Source: Xenoacremonium recifei
Taxonomy: Eukaryota; Ascomycota; Sordariomycetes; Hypocreales; Nectriaceae
NCBI GenBank assembly: GCA_012184525.1
Contig: WOFQ01000002.1
Location: forward strand, 992,001-1,056,000
Direction of reading: 5' to 3'
Length of the DNA stretch: 64,000 bases
A model generated the notes under the pieces. It was not told the DNA's origin and ran no database searches. It worked only from the letters and a program-made list of their open reading frames with translations. A program made the translations under genes and the position numbers. Of the stretch, positions 22,259 to 32,520 are shown piece after piece. Each line of letters begins with the position of its first letter. Within the stretch, counting starts at the first letter, position 1.

Positions 22259-23200
22259 ATGGCTGCTCTGTCTATGCTCACCGTTGCTTTGGCCCTCTTC
22301 GGCCCTGCTCTGGCTCAGGGCGGCACTAAGATCGCTGCTCCCTCCGGCACCTTTAGCGAGGGCGGTGCCTTCCAAACTCCCGGTGCCTTCTCGAACGGCG
22401 GTGGTGACTTTACCGGGATGCCCACGGGGATGCCTACCGGAATGCCCTCCGGTATGCCCTCCGGCATGCCCACGGGAACCTTTACCATGTCTCGTGGAGG
22501 TCACGGTGGTCCGGGCCGCGGAGGACGAGGCGGCGGTCCCGGAGGCTCTGGCCAGACTCCCTCGGGTATGCCCAGCTTCACGGCCATGCCGTCCGGTGCA
22601 ACTGGTTTCGCCCGAACCTCCGGCTTTGAGGTCCGAGTTCGAGCAGCTGAGAGCGGCAGCGAGAACGGCGGCTTCGGCGGCGCTGAACAGACCGGTGCCT
22701 TCTCCGGTGGTTTCGACGGTGCCTCTGGAGCGTTCCAGACTCCCGGTGCCACTGGAGGCTTTGGCGGTCAAGGAGGTTTCGGCAGCGCTGAGCCTACCGG
22801 TACCTTCACTGGTGGTTTCGGCGGTGCCTCCGGGGCTTTCCAGACCCCTGGCGCAACTGGCGGCTTTGGGGGCAATGAAGGAGGCTCTGGCGGTGCTGAA
22901 CCCACGGGCACGTTCTCCGGCGGCTTTGATGGAGCCTCAGGGGCTTTCCAGACTCCCGGCGCCACGGGAGGCTTTGGCGGCCACGGCCAAGGTCAAGGAG
23001 GCTTCGGTCAGGGGGGACAGAGCGGTGGTGCGAGCGGCTTCGCCACCCCAACTGCTGCAGAGGGTGCTGCTGCCACGGGCGGCTTCAACAGCAACAACGA
23101 GGAGAACCTCAGCCGCATCCCATCTGGTATACGAAACGCCTCGAAGTTCGTGACCATGACTTTTGCTCGACCTACCGCCACCGCCAAGGCCAAGCACTAA
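22259..23200 (+). CDS. Secreted Gly-rich tandem-repeat protein
   Basis: Intronless, 313 aa. MAALSMLTVALALFGPALA is a clear signal peptide. The mature part is dominated by Gly, Ala, Thr, Phe and Pro. It has five short GMP(T/S) repeats, an RGG-like patch, and three 35-36 residue repeats containing GASGAFQTPGATGGFGG. The C-terminus is basic and not hydrophobic, so it is not GPI-anchored. There are no cysteines in the repeats, so it is not a hydrophobin. It resembles structural or cell-wall-associated secreted proteins of fungi, but no named family is recognised. The frame is chosen for the signal peptide; the Leu/Pro-rich alternative frame is a shadow. Confidence 0.8.
   Translation: MAALSMLTVALALFGPALAQGGTKIAAPSGTFSEGGAFQTPGAFSNGGGDFTGMPTGMPTGMPSGMPSGMPTGTFTMSRGGHGGPGRGGRGGGPGGSGQTPSGMPSFTAMPSGATGFARTSGFEVRVRAAESGSENGGFGGAEQTGAFSGGFDGASGAFQTPGATGGFGGQGGFGSAEPTGTFTGGFGGASGAFQTPGATGGFGGNEGGSGGAEPTGTFSGGFDGASGAFQTPGATGGFGGHGQGQGGFGQGGQSGGASGFATPTAAEGAAATGGFNSNNEENLSRIPSGIRNASKFVTMTFARPTATAKAKH
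22415..22476 (+). repeat. Five 12-bp GMPT/GMPS repeats
   Basis: In-frame minisatellite within the Gly-rich gene. Each unit encodes Gly-Met-Pro-Thr or Gly-Met-Pro-Ser. Third codon positions vary between units, so it is not a very recent expansion. Confidence 0.85.
22682..23005 (+). repeat. Three 105-108 bp coding repeats
   Basis: Units begin at 22682, 22787 and 22895, each starting with GCTGA and encoding AE(Q/P)TG(A/T)F(S/T)GGF(D/G)G. They differ mainly at the 3' end, where the spacer length changes. All indels keep the reading frame. Confidence 0.85.
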
Positions 23201-23644
23201 GCCTGCTTCCACGATTTATCAACTGGGATCCAACTTGCCAGGATTCCGCACAAAACATTCTCTTGGCCGCCAGTCATTTCCGTGGACATCTACCCTGATG
23301 CCTATGGTCTGCGATGTAAATAGGTCTTACCGGTTTGTGGAGGAATAGAAGTACTTGAAAAGGCAGCCTCGGGTCGACGGGTCGCGTTATGAGGTCCTAT
23401 AATATGTTCTATTAGCCGTTGCGATTAGAATAGAAAATAAACTGCCGTTAGGGGTTGAGTACCAATCAGGAACCAGCTGCTCTGTGAAACAAATTAGTTA
23501 GGTTGCAACTAAACAACTCGCGTGCTTCCTAAACGAAAGCTTCACGACCTCAAGATGCTCCGTCGATTTATGGGGGCGGTGTGCAGACTTCGCGTCTGAA
23601 AAAGGAGAGAGAATTGACCAATTAGATGTTACAAGTTGCCTTCG
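23201..23644. other. Intergenic, Gly-rich gene to ORC6
   Basis: 444 bp between convergent stop codons. It holds both 3' UTRs. No further feature is seen. Confidence 0.5.
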
Positions 23645-24845
23645 CTATGTATCTATCTCCATGGCCATGCTATTTGCGGACAAGTGATCGATTTTGGCCA
23701 ACATGGAGCGTTTCCAGACGACATAGTTGGCTCGTGCCGATTCGCTAAGAAAGTCGTATTTGTCCTGAAACATGGAATCCGCCCTCTTAACCTGCATTTT
23801 GGGAGCCGCGTCATCGTCGTCCGGAAGCTCGTCATCGTCCAGATGGCTTCGTTGAGTCCGCTTGACAACGTCGGCTATGCCTTGGTACCAGTCTCCAGTG
23901 AGCCAGTCGCGTTCGTTCACCTGGGCCACTGCGGCGTCCATTTCTTTTGCTTTGATGTCGCTCCACGCTTCCCATGCGTTCGGATCATCGCCGTCTCCAA
24001 CAACGACTTCTTGTCGAGCTTTGGCGAGGAGGGATAGTATCTCATTCCGTTGAGGGACGTATGCGTCTCGGTCGATGTTTGCTTCTCCGGAGGCCAATGC
24101 CTTAACGCGCATCATGACAAAGAAGTAGATGGCACCAAATACGGCGGTAACATTCCCAAGAACCCATTTATCTTCAGTCCTTCGCCCGGCAGGCATCACA
24201 ATAGCTTCCATCCCGGCCACAATTGTTGGTGCCAGCTTCTTATTCTGAGTTTCGTTACATAGAAACCTAGTGCATGGTCTGATCCAAAGATGAAGCCCGG
24301 TATGTGGTGCAGCAGCCACATCTTTGCTGGCAGATTTTGTGGGAGTCGCTTTTGAAGGCGTACGCCACTGTGCCAGACTTCTCTCCTTGGTCGGGGTTGC
24401 GCGAGATGGTACCCGTCCTGATCCCGAGGCCGGCGAGCTGCCCACTTCCCGCAGTTTTGATCTCGGCGTACGAACCCTTTCTGAGCCTGCGCGTCCCCCT
24501 GGTCCGGACTTTGGCAGGATGTTGTCCAGGTGGGTATATAGGCGTTTGTATATCCGCGGAGGGATAGGAGGACGTGGCTCAATAGGAGGCAGGTCCAATG
24601 TGATTTTCAACCTGAGAGAGTCAAAATCCCTAGTTAATGAATTCATTGCATTCTTCCACTTACCTATCGCATGCAATATTGGCACAGGCGTAGGGCCTTG
24701 CGATCTCTTCTTCGGCTTTGAGAGTGCTGGCTCGGTGTCGAGACTGGGCCAGCAGAGAGCCTGCGAGCTCTACCAGCTGTGAAGGAAGGGTAGACGCATG
24801 TGTGGGCATCAATGAGAGCAGAGCCTGCTCGAGTTCTCGACTCAT
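23645..24845 (-). CDS. ORC6: Origin recognition complex subunit 6
   Basis: Nuclear DNA-replication initiator subunit, part of ORC at replication origins. Two exons (24845-24664 and 24611-23645) encode 382 aa. The 52-bp intron (gtaagt...ctctcag) joins CDR and LKITLDLPPIEPRPPIPPR in phase. The N-terminal cyclin-like helical domain (MSRELEQALLSLMPTH... with EEEIARPYACANIAC) matches the fungal ORC6 pattern. A Ser/Thr-Pro and Lys-rich linker follows (several TPxK sites, possible CDK targets), then a second folded half and an acidic C-terminal segment. The ATG at 24845 is the first in-frame Met. It shares a promoter region with the divergent EF-hand gene. Confidence 0.9.
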
Positions 24846-25424
24846 TTTGATGCTTTGGCCGTTGAATGGAGGCTTGCTCAAAGTTGATGTCGGATCCAGG
24901 AAGCTTCCCTGCGGCGACTTTCCCAGCGCGTACCAGAGACGCGCCCCAGCGTGGCAGTGGAGAAACCCTTAACGCCAGGTCACGAGATTAACATGAGGCA
25001 TGAGACCTATGACAGCGTTTCATCTCACCCTGTACATATCGCGGGGTAGAGCCTGGCTGCAGATCAAATTCCTATCACGCTGTACGCCTCTCTGTATTCA
25101 TCATGACGACCTTGTAAAATATATCACAAAGTACTTCGACGTCCAGATCGGCAATGCAGTGACTTCACGACTCACTGGTTGCGCTTCTCTTAGCGCCGAA
25201 AGAGGCAATTGAGCTACCCCTGTCTGCTCCGCCAATCCGCTAGCTGGCAATCAGCACCACTATCAATACAACAAAGCCACGACGCCATTCGCATGCGATA
25301 TCAACGTTGTCTTTGAGCCACACTCCCTTCACTCTGACATCCCCGCCGTCCAGCTCCCGAAGTGCCGAATCGCGACCAATCCGCCCATCATCCTGCGACC
25401 CGAACTCGCCGACATCGAAACGGA
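24846..25424. promoter_or_regulatory. Divergent promoter region, ORC6 / EF-hand gene
   Basis: 579 bp between divergent start codons. No coding, RNA or repeat feature is recognised. Confidence 0.5.
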
Positions 25425-26076
25425 ATGCGGGCATCCATCCTCCTAGCCGCTGCCTTATCCGGCGCGGCTTTGGCGCATGGCGACCACTCCCAGAAGCCCA
25501 TCGTGGGCGACGACGCTGACTGGATGACCAAGCACATGGCCGGTATGCGATTTGCAAGCCTACAACACCGGACTGACTAACGCGATTCAAGAGGAACACC
25601 ACATGGACAATTGGGACGCCGGCTCGTTCTTCGCGCTGCACGACTACAACAGCAACGGCTTCTGGGAAAGCGAAGAGATCCTCCGCACCTACGGTCTCAT
25701 GGATGAATCGAACAAAGACATGCCGCAGAGCCGCAAAGACGAGATCCTCACCATCATCATGGACCTGTTCGACAAGAATGGCGACTTCGCCGTCAGCCGC
25801 GACGAGTGGAAGGCCTTTATCGACGAGGGCAAGACACTGCCCGACCTCGGCACCGGCCCGGGCCATCACGGCGACGACGAATATGAGTACGAGATCCACC
25901 ACTGGGAGAAGTACCACGACGAGAACACGAAGCTGGAGGATCTGACGCATCCCGAGGACATCGAGCACTTCAAGAAGCATGAACAGCTCGAAGACGACGC
26001 CGACCGTCTCGAGCGCATGCAGAAGCAGTCCATCATCGAGGCGAATATTCCACAGAAGTTCCGGAGGCAACAATGA
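25425..26076 (+). CDS. Secretory-pathway EF-hand protein, SSP120 / nucleobindin-like
   Basis: Ca2+-binding protein of 200 aa in two exons (25425-25542, 25592-26076). The 49-bp intron joins KHMA and EEHHMDNW in phase. MRASILLAAALSGAALA is a signal peptide. Two EF-hand loops are visible: DYNSNGFWESEE and DKNGDFAVSRDE. A very acidic and His-rich segment follows, then a Leu-poor coiled coil rich in Glu and Lys. There is no HDEL-type retention signal; the end is KFRRQQ. Size and order match yeast Ssp120 and the N-terminal half of nucleobindins, which act in the early secretory pathway. Confidence 0.87.
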
Positions 26077-26148
26077 TGAGGCCCGTGTATATCACGATAG
26101 AGGGGAGGGGGGATGAGGGCATGATAGACGAAACGATATATGGATTGG

Positions 26149-27285
26149 CTATGTAATATTAGAGCGTGTAATATGGACGTCGAAGACACAATGATAAACG
26201 CCTGGCGCGAACGTCTTAACCAGCTCGACATGCTCCGCAACAGGAGTCCGCGCCTCATCCCCCGCCCATTTCTCAAAGAGGTGTCCGATATCCTGCTTTC
26301 TTCGCTCTATATCGTTGACCCCAACGTTCTCATGAAGGTGTAACCGGGCTTCCGGCGCATACCTCGTGATGTCCCATGCAGACTTCCATGATGGCTCGCT
26401 TGTAGGCAGAAAGCCGCAGTTGACATGCTGGATATCCCGAGCGAGTCCCTTCTCCTGAGCGGCCCGAATTCTTGCGCCAGCCTTCTCATTGCTTTCGAGA
26501 AATACGATGATCTGCTCCCCGCTCGCAAGGATATCATCCGTGGGGATCTGAAGATCGTCGCCCTGGACAACCTTGACCGTCCATTTATTTCCTCTTGCAC
26601 CTCGGCGAAGTCCCTCGACGCTCCATTCATTGATCTCCCAGCAGAGCACTCTCATACCGAGACTAGCGTAGGAGAAGACGAAGTATCCAATGCCAGCATA
26701 GAGATCGACCGCATAGGATCCCTTTCGTGCGGCCCCCATGTTCAAGAGCCTCGCCTTCTCCTTGATATTTCCGCGGCTGAACATGGTCCATTTCGGAGCC
26801 CAAGTCTGGAATATGCCGTTTTGTTTTGTTGATACCCAAAGTGTCTGGGCAAAATCATCCTGTGATGGTTCATCACCCGCCAGTACAGCAGGGCCAAAGT
26901 CGCCATAGAGCATCCGCAAGCCGCTGGGGCTCCTGAGAACGTTCTCCTCCTGGTTGCCCTTGTGTAGCGGGATCCCCTCGTTGATCGCCAAATGTGTTAA
27001 AGATCCCTTGGCCTTTCTCGACAGCTCTTCAAGGATCAAGGACCATAAGCTCCTCTCACGGTCATCCGCGTTGCTCGAACCAAGCGCAGAAGTCCAGGGT
27101 AGGCTAGCGAAGCTGCCGGATGGGAGCAGGGCCACGGGCTCGTAGATAGTGTAACGCTTGGGCGCGCTTGAAAGCAGTTCATCCCGGGGCGTTTGATCGT
27201 CGAGAGCGGACTGCGAAGACTGTTCAAGCCATCTTTGTACCGCTATATGAATCGGACTCGAGTTTGCTTGGGGTTTGGGCATCAT
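26149..27285 (-). CDS. TRM12: tRNA wybutosine-synthesising protein 2 (TRM12/TYW2)
   Basis: SAM-dependent transferase that adds the alpha-amino-alpha-carboxypropyl group to the tricyclic base at G37 of tRNA-Phe. Intronless, 378 aa, start at MMPKPQ (27285); farther upstream the frame has no Met. The Rossmann motif AVDLYAGIGYFVFSY, then CWEIN (acidic SAM-ribose contact) and VVQGDD are visible. WVSTKQNGIFQTWAPKWTMFSRGN matches the TRM5/TYW2 family. The C-terminal CVFDVHI strand is also typical. The absence of the TRM5 NPP motif favours TYW2. Converges with the EF-hand gene with 72 bp between stop codons. Confidence 0.88.
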   Translation of the reverse strand: MMPKPQANSSPIHIAVQRWLEQSSQSALDDQTPRDELLSSAPKRYTIYEPVALLPSGSFASLPWTSALGSSNADDRERSLWSLILEELSRKAKGSLTHLAINEGIPLHKGNQEENVLRSPSGLRMLYGDFGPAVLAGDEPSQDDFAQTLWVSTKQNGIFQTWAPKWTMFSRGNIKEKARLLNMGAARKGSYAVDLYAGIGYFVFSYASLGMRVLCWEINEWSVEGLRRGARGNKWTVKVVQGDDLQIPTDDILASGEQIIVFLESNEKAGARIRAAQEKGLARDIQHVNCGFLPTSEPSWKSAWDITRYAPEARLHLHENVGVNDIERRKQDIGHLFEKWAGDEARTPVAEHVELVKTFAPGVYHCVFDVHITRSNIT

Positions 27286-27666
27286 GCTCAGTGGACCTGG
27301 AGCTGCTGCAGGTCTTAAACCACAAACGATCTCGATTTTGGCTTGATCAACAAGCAATGAGAATAATTATCGGAGGATATCAATACCAACGAGAATTAAA
27401 GCGAGCCGGCAAAGCTAATCATACATGTTGCCATAGTTGTAAGGTGAAGAATAAGAGAAGTAGTCGGTGCTAATCCACAAAAAAATTTAGCGACCCTGAG
27501 AGGTCCCGGAACTTGAAGCTGAAAGTAAATGGATTGTAAACGCATTATACCCAAACCGCCATAATCCCATTGTAGTCATCATCACAGGTCCGCGGGTATC
27601 TTGACCCTATGCTATTCTACATGCAACACCAAGCCCAAGTCTCGTTTAACTGGAATTGCCATCTCT
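27286..27666. other. Intergenic, TRM12 promoter and PPG1 3' end
   Basis: 381 bp between two minus-strand genes. Nothing beyond the expected promoter and 3' UTR is seen. Confidence 0.5.
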
Positions 27667-29036
27667 TCACAGGAAGTAATCACCAGGTCCCCTCCGGTTG
27701 GCGGGCACGTGCCGCTGATCGTCCGGCACGGCCGAGAAGATGCTGAACTTGGGGTTCAAGTCCTTCTCGACAGACATGATGGATGCGACATTGCCACATC
27801 TGTAACAGTAGTTCGGTGCTGACCAGACCGTCACCACCGAGTTTTCTGGGAAATGATACTGCTCTTGTCAGTGAATGACCCAAGCGGCGGAGACAAGGGA
27901 GGACACCTACTTTATAGCCTTCGTTTACGAGCTGATGCGCCCGTGCGATCAACTTCAAACCGTTGACATGATTGAACTCAGTCGCCACTTTATCACCAAA
28001 CAGCCACCCAGCACCTCGGGGGCTTATCGCCCATGTCTCAACGTCTTCTGGATCCGACCATACAAGGTCACAGAAAGCTCCCTCATGAGGAATCTCCTGG
28101 GCTCGGGCGACCACTCGAATTTGATCGATGGTCCTGATTTCTGGACTCAGGCCACCGTGCACGCAAAGGATCTCGCCGTCGATGATGGCGGCCAAAACAA
28201 GGAAGTCGAAGACGTGGCAACAGGCCTTCCAGACCGATGCATTTCCGTACTTTTGTTGGCATTCCTCGTAGAAGCCGTATACTTGGGTGATTTGACGTGA
28301 CTCGTGGTTGCCACGGACCAGCACGATCCGGTCAGGATATCTGCATCATTTGTCAGCTGGCTGCGGAACAAGGCCATGGGCGTGGTGGCTAGCATACTTG
28401 GCCTTTAGGCACATGAGGAGAGTAAAAGTCTCCAAACTGAAGTAACCACGATCCACGAAGTCTCCGAGGAAGATGTAGCGGGTATCAGCACTCTGTGTTG
28501 ATTCCGTTACACTGACTCCCGCCTCTGTGCGTTCCGTGATGGTGGTATCTTGATCCTGCTCTGCCTCGGTTTCTTCTGTTGCCGTATCGCCTGCGCTGGG
28601 ACTGGGATCCCCCGAAGCACGTATCTTCTTCCTTAGCTTCGGGTTTGTGATCTCGGTCGGCGGTTCGATATCTTCAGATGTGATAACAGTGGTTGCTGTT
28701 TTGGGTGCTTGGACGTGTGACTCGCCTGGCATGCCACCAGAGACGCGAAAGAGCTCGAGGAGATCGTAGAACTGGCCGTGGATGTCGCCGCATACAGTCA
28801 CCGGCGTGCAGACGGGCTGTATGTTTGACTCTAGGGATATATGTCAGTCTGCATCGCGAGATAGCCCATCCAGGCGCCTTCTTACCTTCCATGAGGATCT
28901 CCTTGACCTTCTCGCACAGCTCTTTCATCGCCCGCTCAGGCAGGTAGTGGCATTGTTTGGCCTCTTCCAGCCATTCATCCAGGCCTGCGTTGGGCCCCAG
29001 GTTCGCGGGGCCCGGCCGAGGTACAGTCGAAGCCAT
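27667..29036 (-). CDS. PPG1: PP2A-like serine/threonine phosphatase PPG1
   Basis: Metal-dependent protein phosphatase catalytic subunit of the PPP family. Four exons (29036-28886, 28830-28398, 28340-27911, 27858-27667) encode 401 aa; introns are 55, 57 and 52 bp. The signature motifs are GDIHGQ (65-70), GDFVDRG (173-179), RGNHES, SPRGAGWLFG and APNYCYRCGN. The last exon ends GDYFL, the carboxymethylated tail of PP2A-type enzymes. Between GDIHG and GDFVDRG lies an acidic, Ser/Thr-rich insert of about 80 residues (86-166), as in PPG1 of filamentous fungi. In yeast Ppg1 works with a Far/STRIPAK complex in glycogen metabolism and mitophagy control. Divergent from UPF3. Confidence 0.93.
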
Positions 29037-29643
29037 TTTGAGACCGTCCCCGTCGCGGAAAGGGGGGGAAGGGGAAGAAACCGGGGGAGTTGATATCTCA
29101 AGCCCAGCAATGCAGAGCAATGCACTGTTGGTACCTCTTCGCTGGGCTTGGGCGGCTTGCTGAGCAAACGGGGGTGGATCTTAGATAGAGGGGTGCAAGG
29201 TGAGACACCGGGGTTTCTTCGGCACGCGAGAATCACCCAGACATGCTGTATCTTGCCCGGCAATGTCTTTATATAGGCGAGAAAAATGAAGAAGGGCTGG
29301 GTGGATGACGAGAATATAAGAAGAGCAGTAATCCAGATATAAATGGAAAGTCTCTTGACTGGGTGGTTGGTTGAAGGGTCAAGGGGTTTGCGAAGGGAGG
29401 TACCTCCGCCGTACACCGGGCCCTGTGCTTGAAGGCAGGTACTTCCTTCCATCATGCAGGTCGCGCACGTGAGGGAGCTCCGCTCGGCTAATTGCATACC
29501 TGGACGGCACTTGCCCCATTCGTGCTTGGCGGGGCAGCTGCTTCAAGCGGCGATTCAGCGAGTTGCGCCCACTCATTCAAATATTACATCGACAGCCTTG
29601 CTCATGAACAAGAAACCGGCAAGCATTTCTTATACGATGCAAA
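29037..29643. promoter_or_regulatory. Divergent promoter region, PPG1 / UPF3
   Basis: 607 bp between divergent start codons. No RNA gene or conserved open frame is recognised. Confidence 0.5.
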
Positions 29644-31733
29644 ATGTCAGGTCAGGCACCGCAAGTCCTTGCTCGTAGGGCTAATGGGGTTCTTCCGGCC
29701 CCGGCAAACCAGACAAATGACAAGGTGAGTGTGGAAATGGATACATCGATGGCGCTTTGATATCTGACTTCTCCAGGGCAAGGAATCTGGCGAGGCTGCC
29801 ACCACCACATCTTCCACCAGCCGCCATAGGTATGGCCGGGGTAGGGGCGCTGGCGAGAGACACGGTGATACCTCAAAGGTGCGGTTTGACGCTGAAAAGC
29901 TCCTATAAAATGAGTGCTAACGACTTACAGAAACCGAACGACGCTGAGGTCTCAAAGCCTGCTAGAACTAAGGCTCACCACGATGGCGAGAAGCTCGTCA
30001 TCAGACGACTTCCCCCAGGAATGACCCAGATCGAGTTTGCCTCAATTCTAGGAAATGAGTGGGAGGTGGGCAAAGGAAAGACTGACTGGCTCACATTCGC
30101 CCCTGGAAAAGTGTCTACCGAGTAGGTCACCGACACCTGGGCGTGTCCCGTCTTGCTCTGTGTACTAATACAAGGCTCAAGCCCGTCGAAGCCATCGCGC
30201 CCTGGCCGTGCTTACTTGCACGTAACTCGAAAGGAGCACATCCTGCCTTTGAGTGAAGCAGTCCGCTTATCGAAGTGGGAAGACGCGCAGGCAACCTTCA
30301 ATAACGTTTCACTGGTTGGCCCCCCAGTTGTCGAGATCTCCATTTACAAAAAGGTACCTGGACTCAAGAAGAGGACCGATGCCCGGCAGGGGACGATTGA
30401 CCAGGATCCGGAATTTATGGCGTTTTTGGAGGAGCTAGCCAACCCTCCGCCTCCAAGGGAGAATGTGGAGGAGGACCTCGATGAAAACAAGGTGGAGGCC
30501 AAGGTTACTACGACGCCTCTGGTCGAGTTTCTGAAGGAGAAGAAGGCCAACAAAGCCAAGGAAGCTGCTTTAGCTAAGAGCGCAAAGCATTCTCGGCAAG
30601 AGTCTGGTCCTGGAAAGGGCAAGGGATCCAAAGACGACGATTCGAAGAGGAAGGGCAAGGAAAGCAAGACAGACAAGTCTGAGAAGGGATCCAAAGAGAC
30701 GGTCAAAATCTTGACGAAGAAGGCTGCCACAGAGCAAGCGGTTGAAGCAGCCAAGAACGTCGTCAGCCAGAGCGCCGGGTCCGGCACTCAGGAGGTGACT
30801 AAGAGCCGACGAGCTGGAATCGCAGCAGCGGCTCGGATCTTGCAACGGGATCTTGGACTCAGTCCTGGAAGTGCACATAGGAGAGCCCGCCAGGACGCCG
30901 CGAAAGCTGACTCTGATTCGAAGGCCACAGCCAAGGATGCTAAAGAGACTGAAGCTTCCGCGTCTGTTAGTGAACGGCCGGCTTCTCCCGTCAAGTCGAC
31001 TGATGCCGGATCCAAGTCGCGGGCCCCGCCTCCGACGGCACCAAAGGCGCAGCCAGCAAGCCGTCGGACCCGTGGAGGTAAGACTTCAGAGAAGACAAAG
31101 TCGACAGGCACTGCCGCTGCGTCTGAGGGAGGCAACACTCGGTCAGCATCCCCGGCTAACCCCCCCGTCATTCTCTTGAAGAAGAAGGGCGGCGAAGGCG
31201 AGTCTGCTCAACCAGCAACGTCTTCCACCCCCTCCCAACCCACAAAGGAAGCTTCTGCACCCAAAACAGCCCCGACTGGTCCAAAGGCGAAGTCCGGAGG
31301 CTCGCAGAAGAAAGCACCACCTGTCTCCTCCGACGGCACCCGCGCCTTTGTCAAGCACGCCAACCCCTCCCAGGGCGTGACCGAAGCGTTGCTGAAGCAG
31401 ACACTCGAGGCCTTCGGTACCATCACCTTCGTCGAGATCGACAAGCGCAAAGGCTTCGCCTATGTCGACTTTGCCGAACATGACGGCCTGGCAAAGGCTA
31501 TGGCAGCAAGTCCCATTACCGTGGCCCAGGGCACCGTTCAAGTTCTAGAGCGTAAGGATAAGAAGGCCAATCCTAGCCCGGCCCAGACCTCGGCAGCTTC
31601 CGGTTCTGCTGCCCCAGAGAAGCAGGCTACACATCGGGGTCGCAGGGGCCGCGGAGGCGGCGGTACTAAGGCGAACACCGGCGCTGCAGCCGGAGGTGGT
31701 GGTCAGCCTGTGGCGGCTTCAACCGGCGGTTGA
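29644..31733 (+). CDS. UPF3: Nonsense-mediated decay factor UPF3 (with extra C-terminal RRM)
   Basis: Links the exon or termination context to UPF2 in nonsense-mediated mRNA decay; shuttles between nucleus and cytoplasm. Four exons (29644-29724, 29777-29878, 29931-30121, 30182-31733) encode 641 aa. The introns are 52, 52 and 60 bp, and phase continuity supports the short first two exons, which encode an Arg/Gly-containing N-terminus (YGRGRGAGERHG). The Smg4/UPF3 RRM-like domain runs from about 79 (HDGEKLVIRRLPPGM) to 240, including SRPGRAYLHV. A long Lys/Ser/Ala-rich disordered region follows. Residues 510-590 form a second RRM (GTRAFVKHAN, RKGFAYVDF), and the end is RGRRGRGG. The first-exon start is inferred from splice phase. 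Confidence 0.9.
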
Positions 31734-32245
31734 AGGATACGGGACGAATGTGTGATTTCTCTTCAGATCATTACGATTGCGCCAGCGAAGAACAGTTATG
31801 GCCAAGATCGCGTTCGGAATACCCTCAGAGATCCCGACACAGATCCGGCTTCGACACCCTGTGCCTTTCCAGTGCCGATATAAAGCACGGGGGCCCTCGA
31901 TGGAGCAGTGGACGGCGGTTGAAGCTGAGAGCGACTAATATGTCTATTCGGCTCTATTGCGAGAGGAGCGAGGAAGTTGCCGTGTGCTTACACAGGCAGA
32001 GAGGTTGATAGGGATGGGTGAGATGGAGGATTCCATTGACTTATTACCGTAGGGGGAAGCTTCGATAGGTATCAAATTCTCGAACTTGATATCTCCGTTA
32101 AAGTCTCTACAATTACCACACACTCGATTAATAACAGCTCAATACTGAAGACACTTTGTAAATTGCTCAAGATTCTATCCAAAAGTACTTCAAATGAGTC
32201 ATGGTATCGGCTCTCGTGGCTGCTAGAGTACTAATTATGATGATT
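31734..32245. other. UPF3 3' flank
   Basis: 512 bp, AT-richer toward its end. It probably holds the UPF3 3' UTR. No gene is recognised. Confidence 0.5.
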
Positions 32246-32520
32246 GACAGAATCGTTGGAAAAGGAATGGCAAGTCTTGTGGTGGGTGGCCAGGATGTCC
32301 TACTCCGGAGTGGTATTATGGGAACCATTGGTGTCTTTATCCCCTTCGTGAGCCGGGAAGACAGTGACTTTTCCAAAACTTGGAGCAGCAACTCAGGAGC
32401 GAGGATCTTCCTCTTGCGGGAAGAGATCATCTGATGTATCGCGGTTACTATGCCCCTGTTAAGGGTGTCATTGACGGTGATTTCTATGAGCGATACACTC
32501 CGCTTCTTAATGAATGCTAG
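32246..32520 (+). pseudogene. rse1: Fragment of splicing factor RSE1 / SF3B3 C-terminus, frameshifted
   Basis: Translated in two frames, this stretch matches the C-terminal part of RSE1 (SF3b130). Frame one gives SLVVGGQDVLL and GIMGTIGVFIPFVSREDSDF. After a one-base loss in the T-run at 32369-32372, frame two gives LEQQLRSED, LAGRDHLMYRGYYAPVKGV and IDGDFYERY, then a TAG at 32518. The native protein continues for some 40 more residues, which are not present. The rest of the roughly 1200-residue protein is also absent. It is therefore a truncated, disabled copy; the working gene must lie elsewhere. Identification is from memory of the family pattern. Confidence 0.85.

Noticed and set aside
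22284..23153. 289-codon Leu/Pro/Ala-rich frame over the Gly-rich gene
   Set aside because: A second frame of a GC-rich repeat; the overlapping frame has the signal peptide and in-frame repeats.
25240..26073. 277-codon open frame on the minus strand opposite the EF-hand gene
   Set aside because: It is the antisense shadow of a gene with clear signal peptide, EF-hands and a phase-consistent intron; its own sequence shows no domain.
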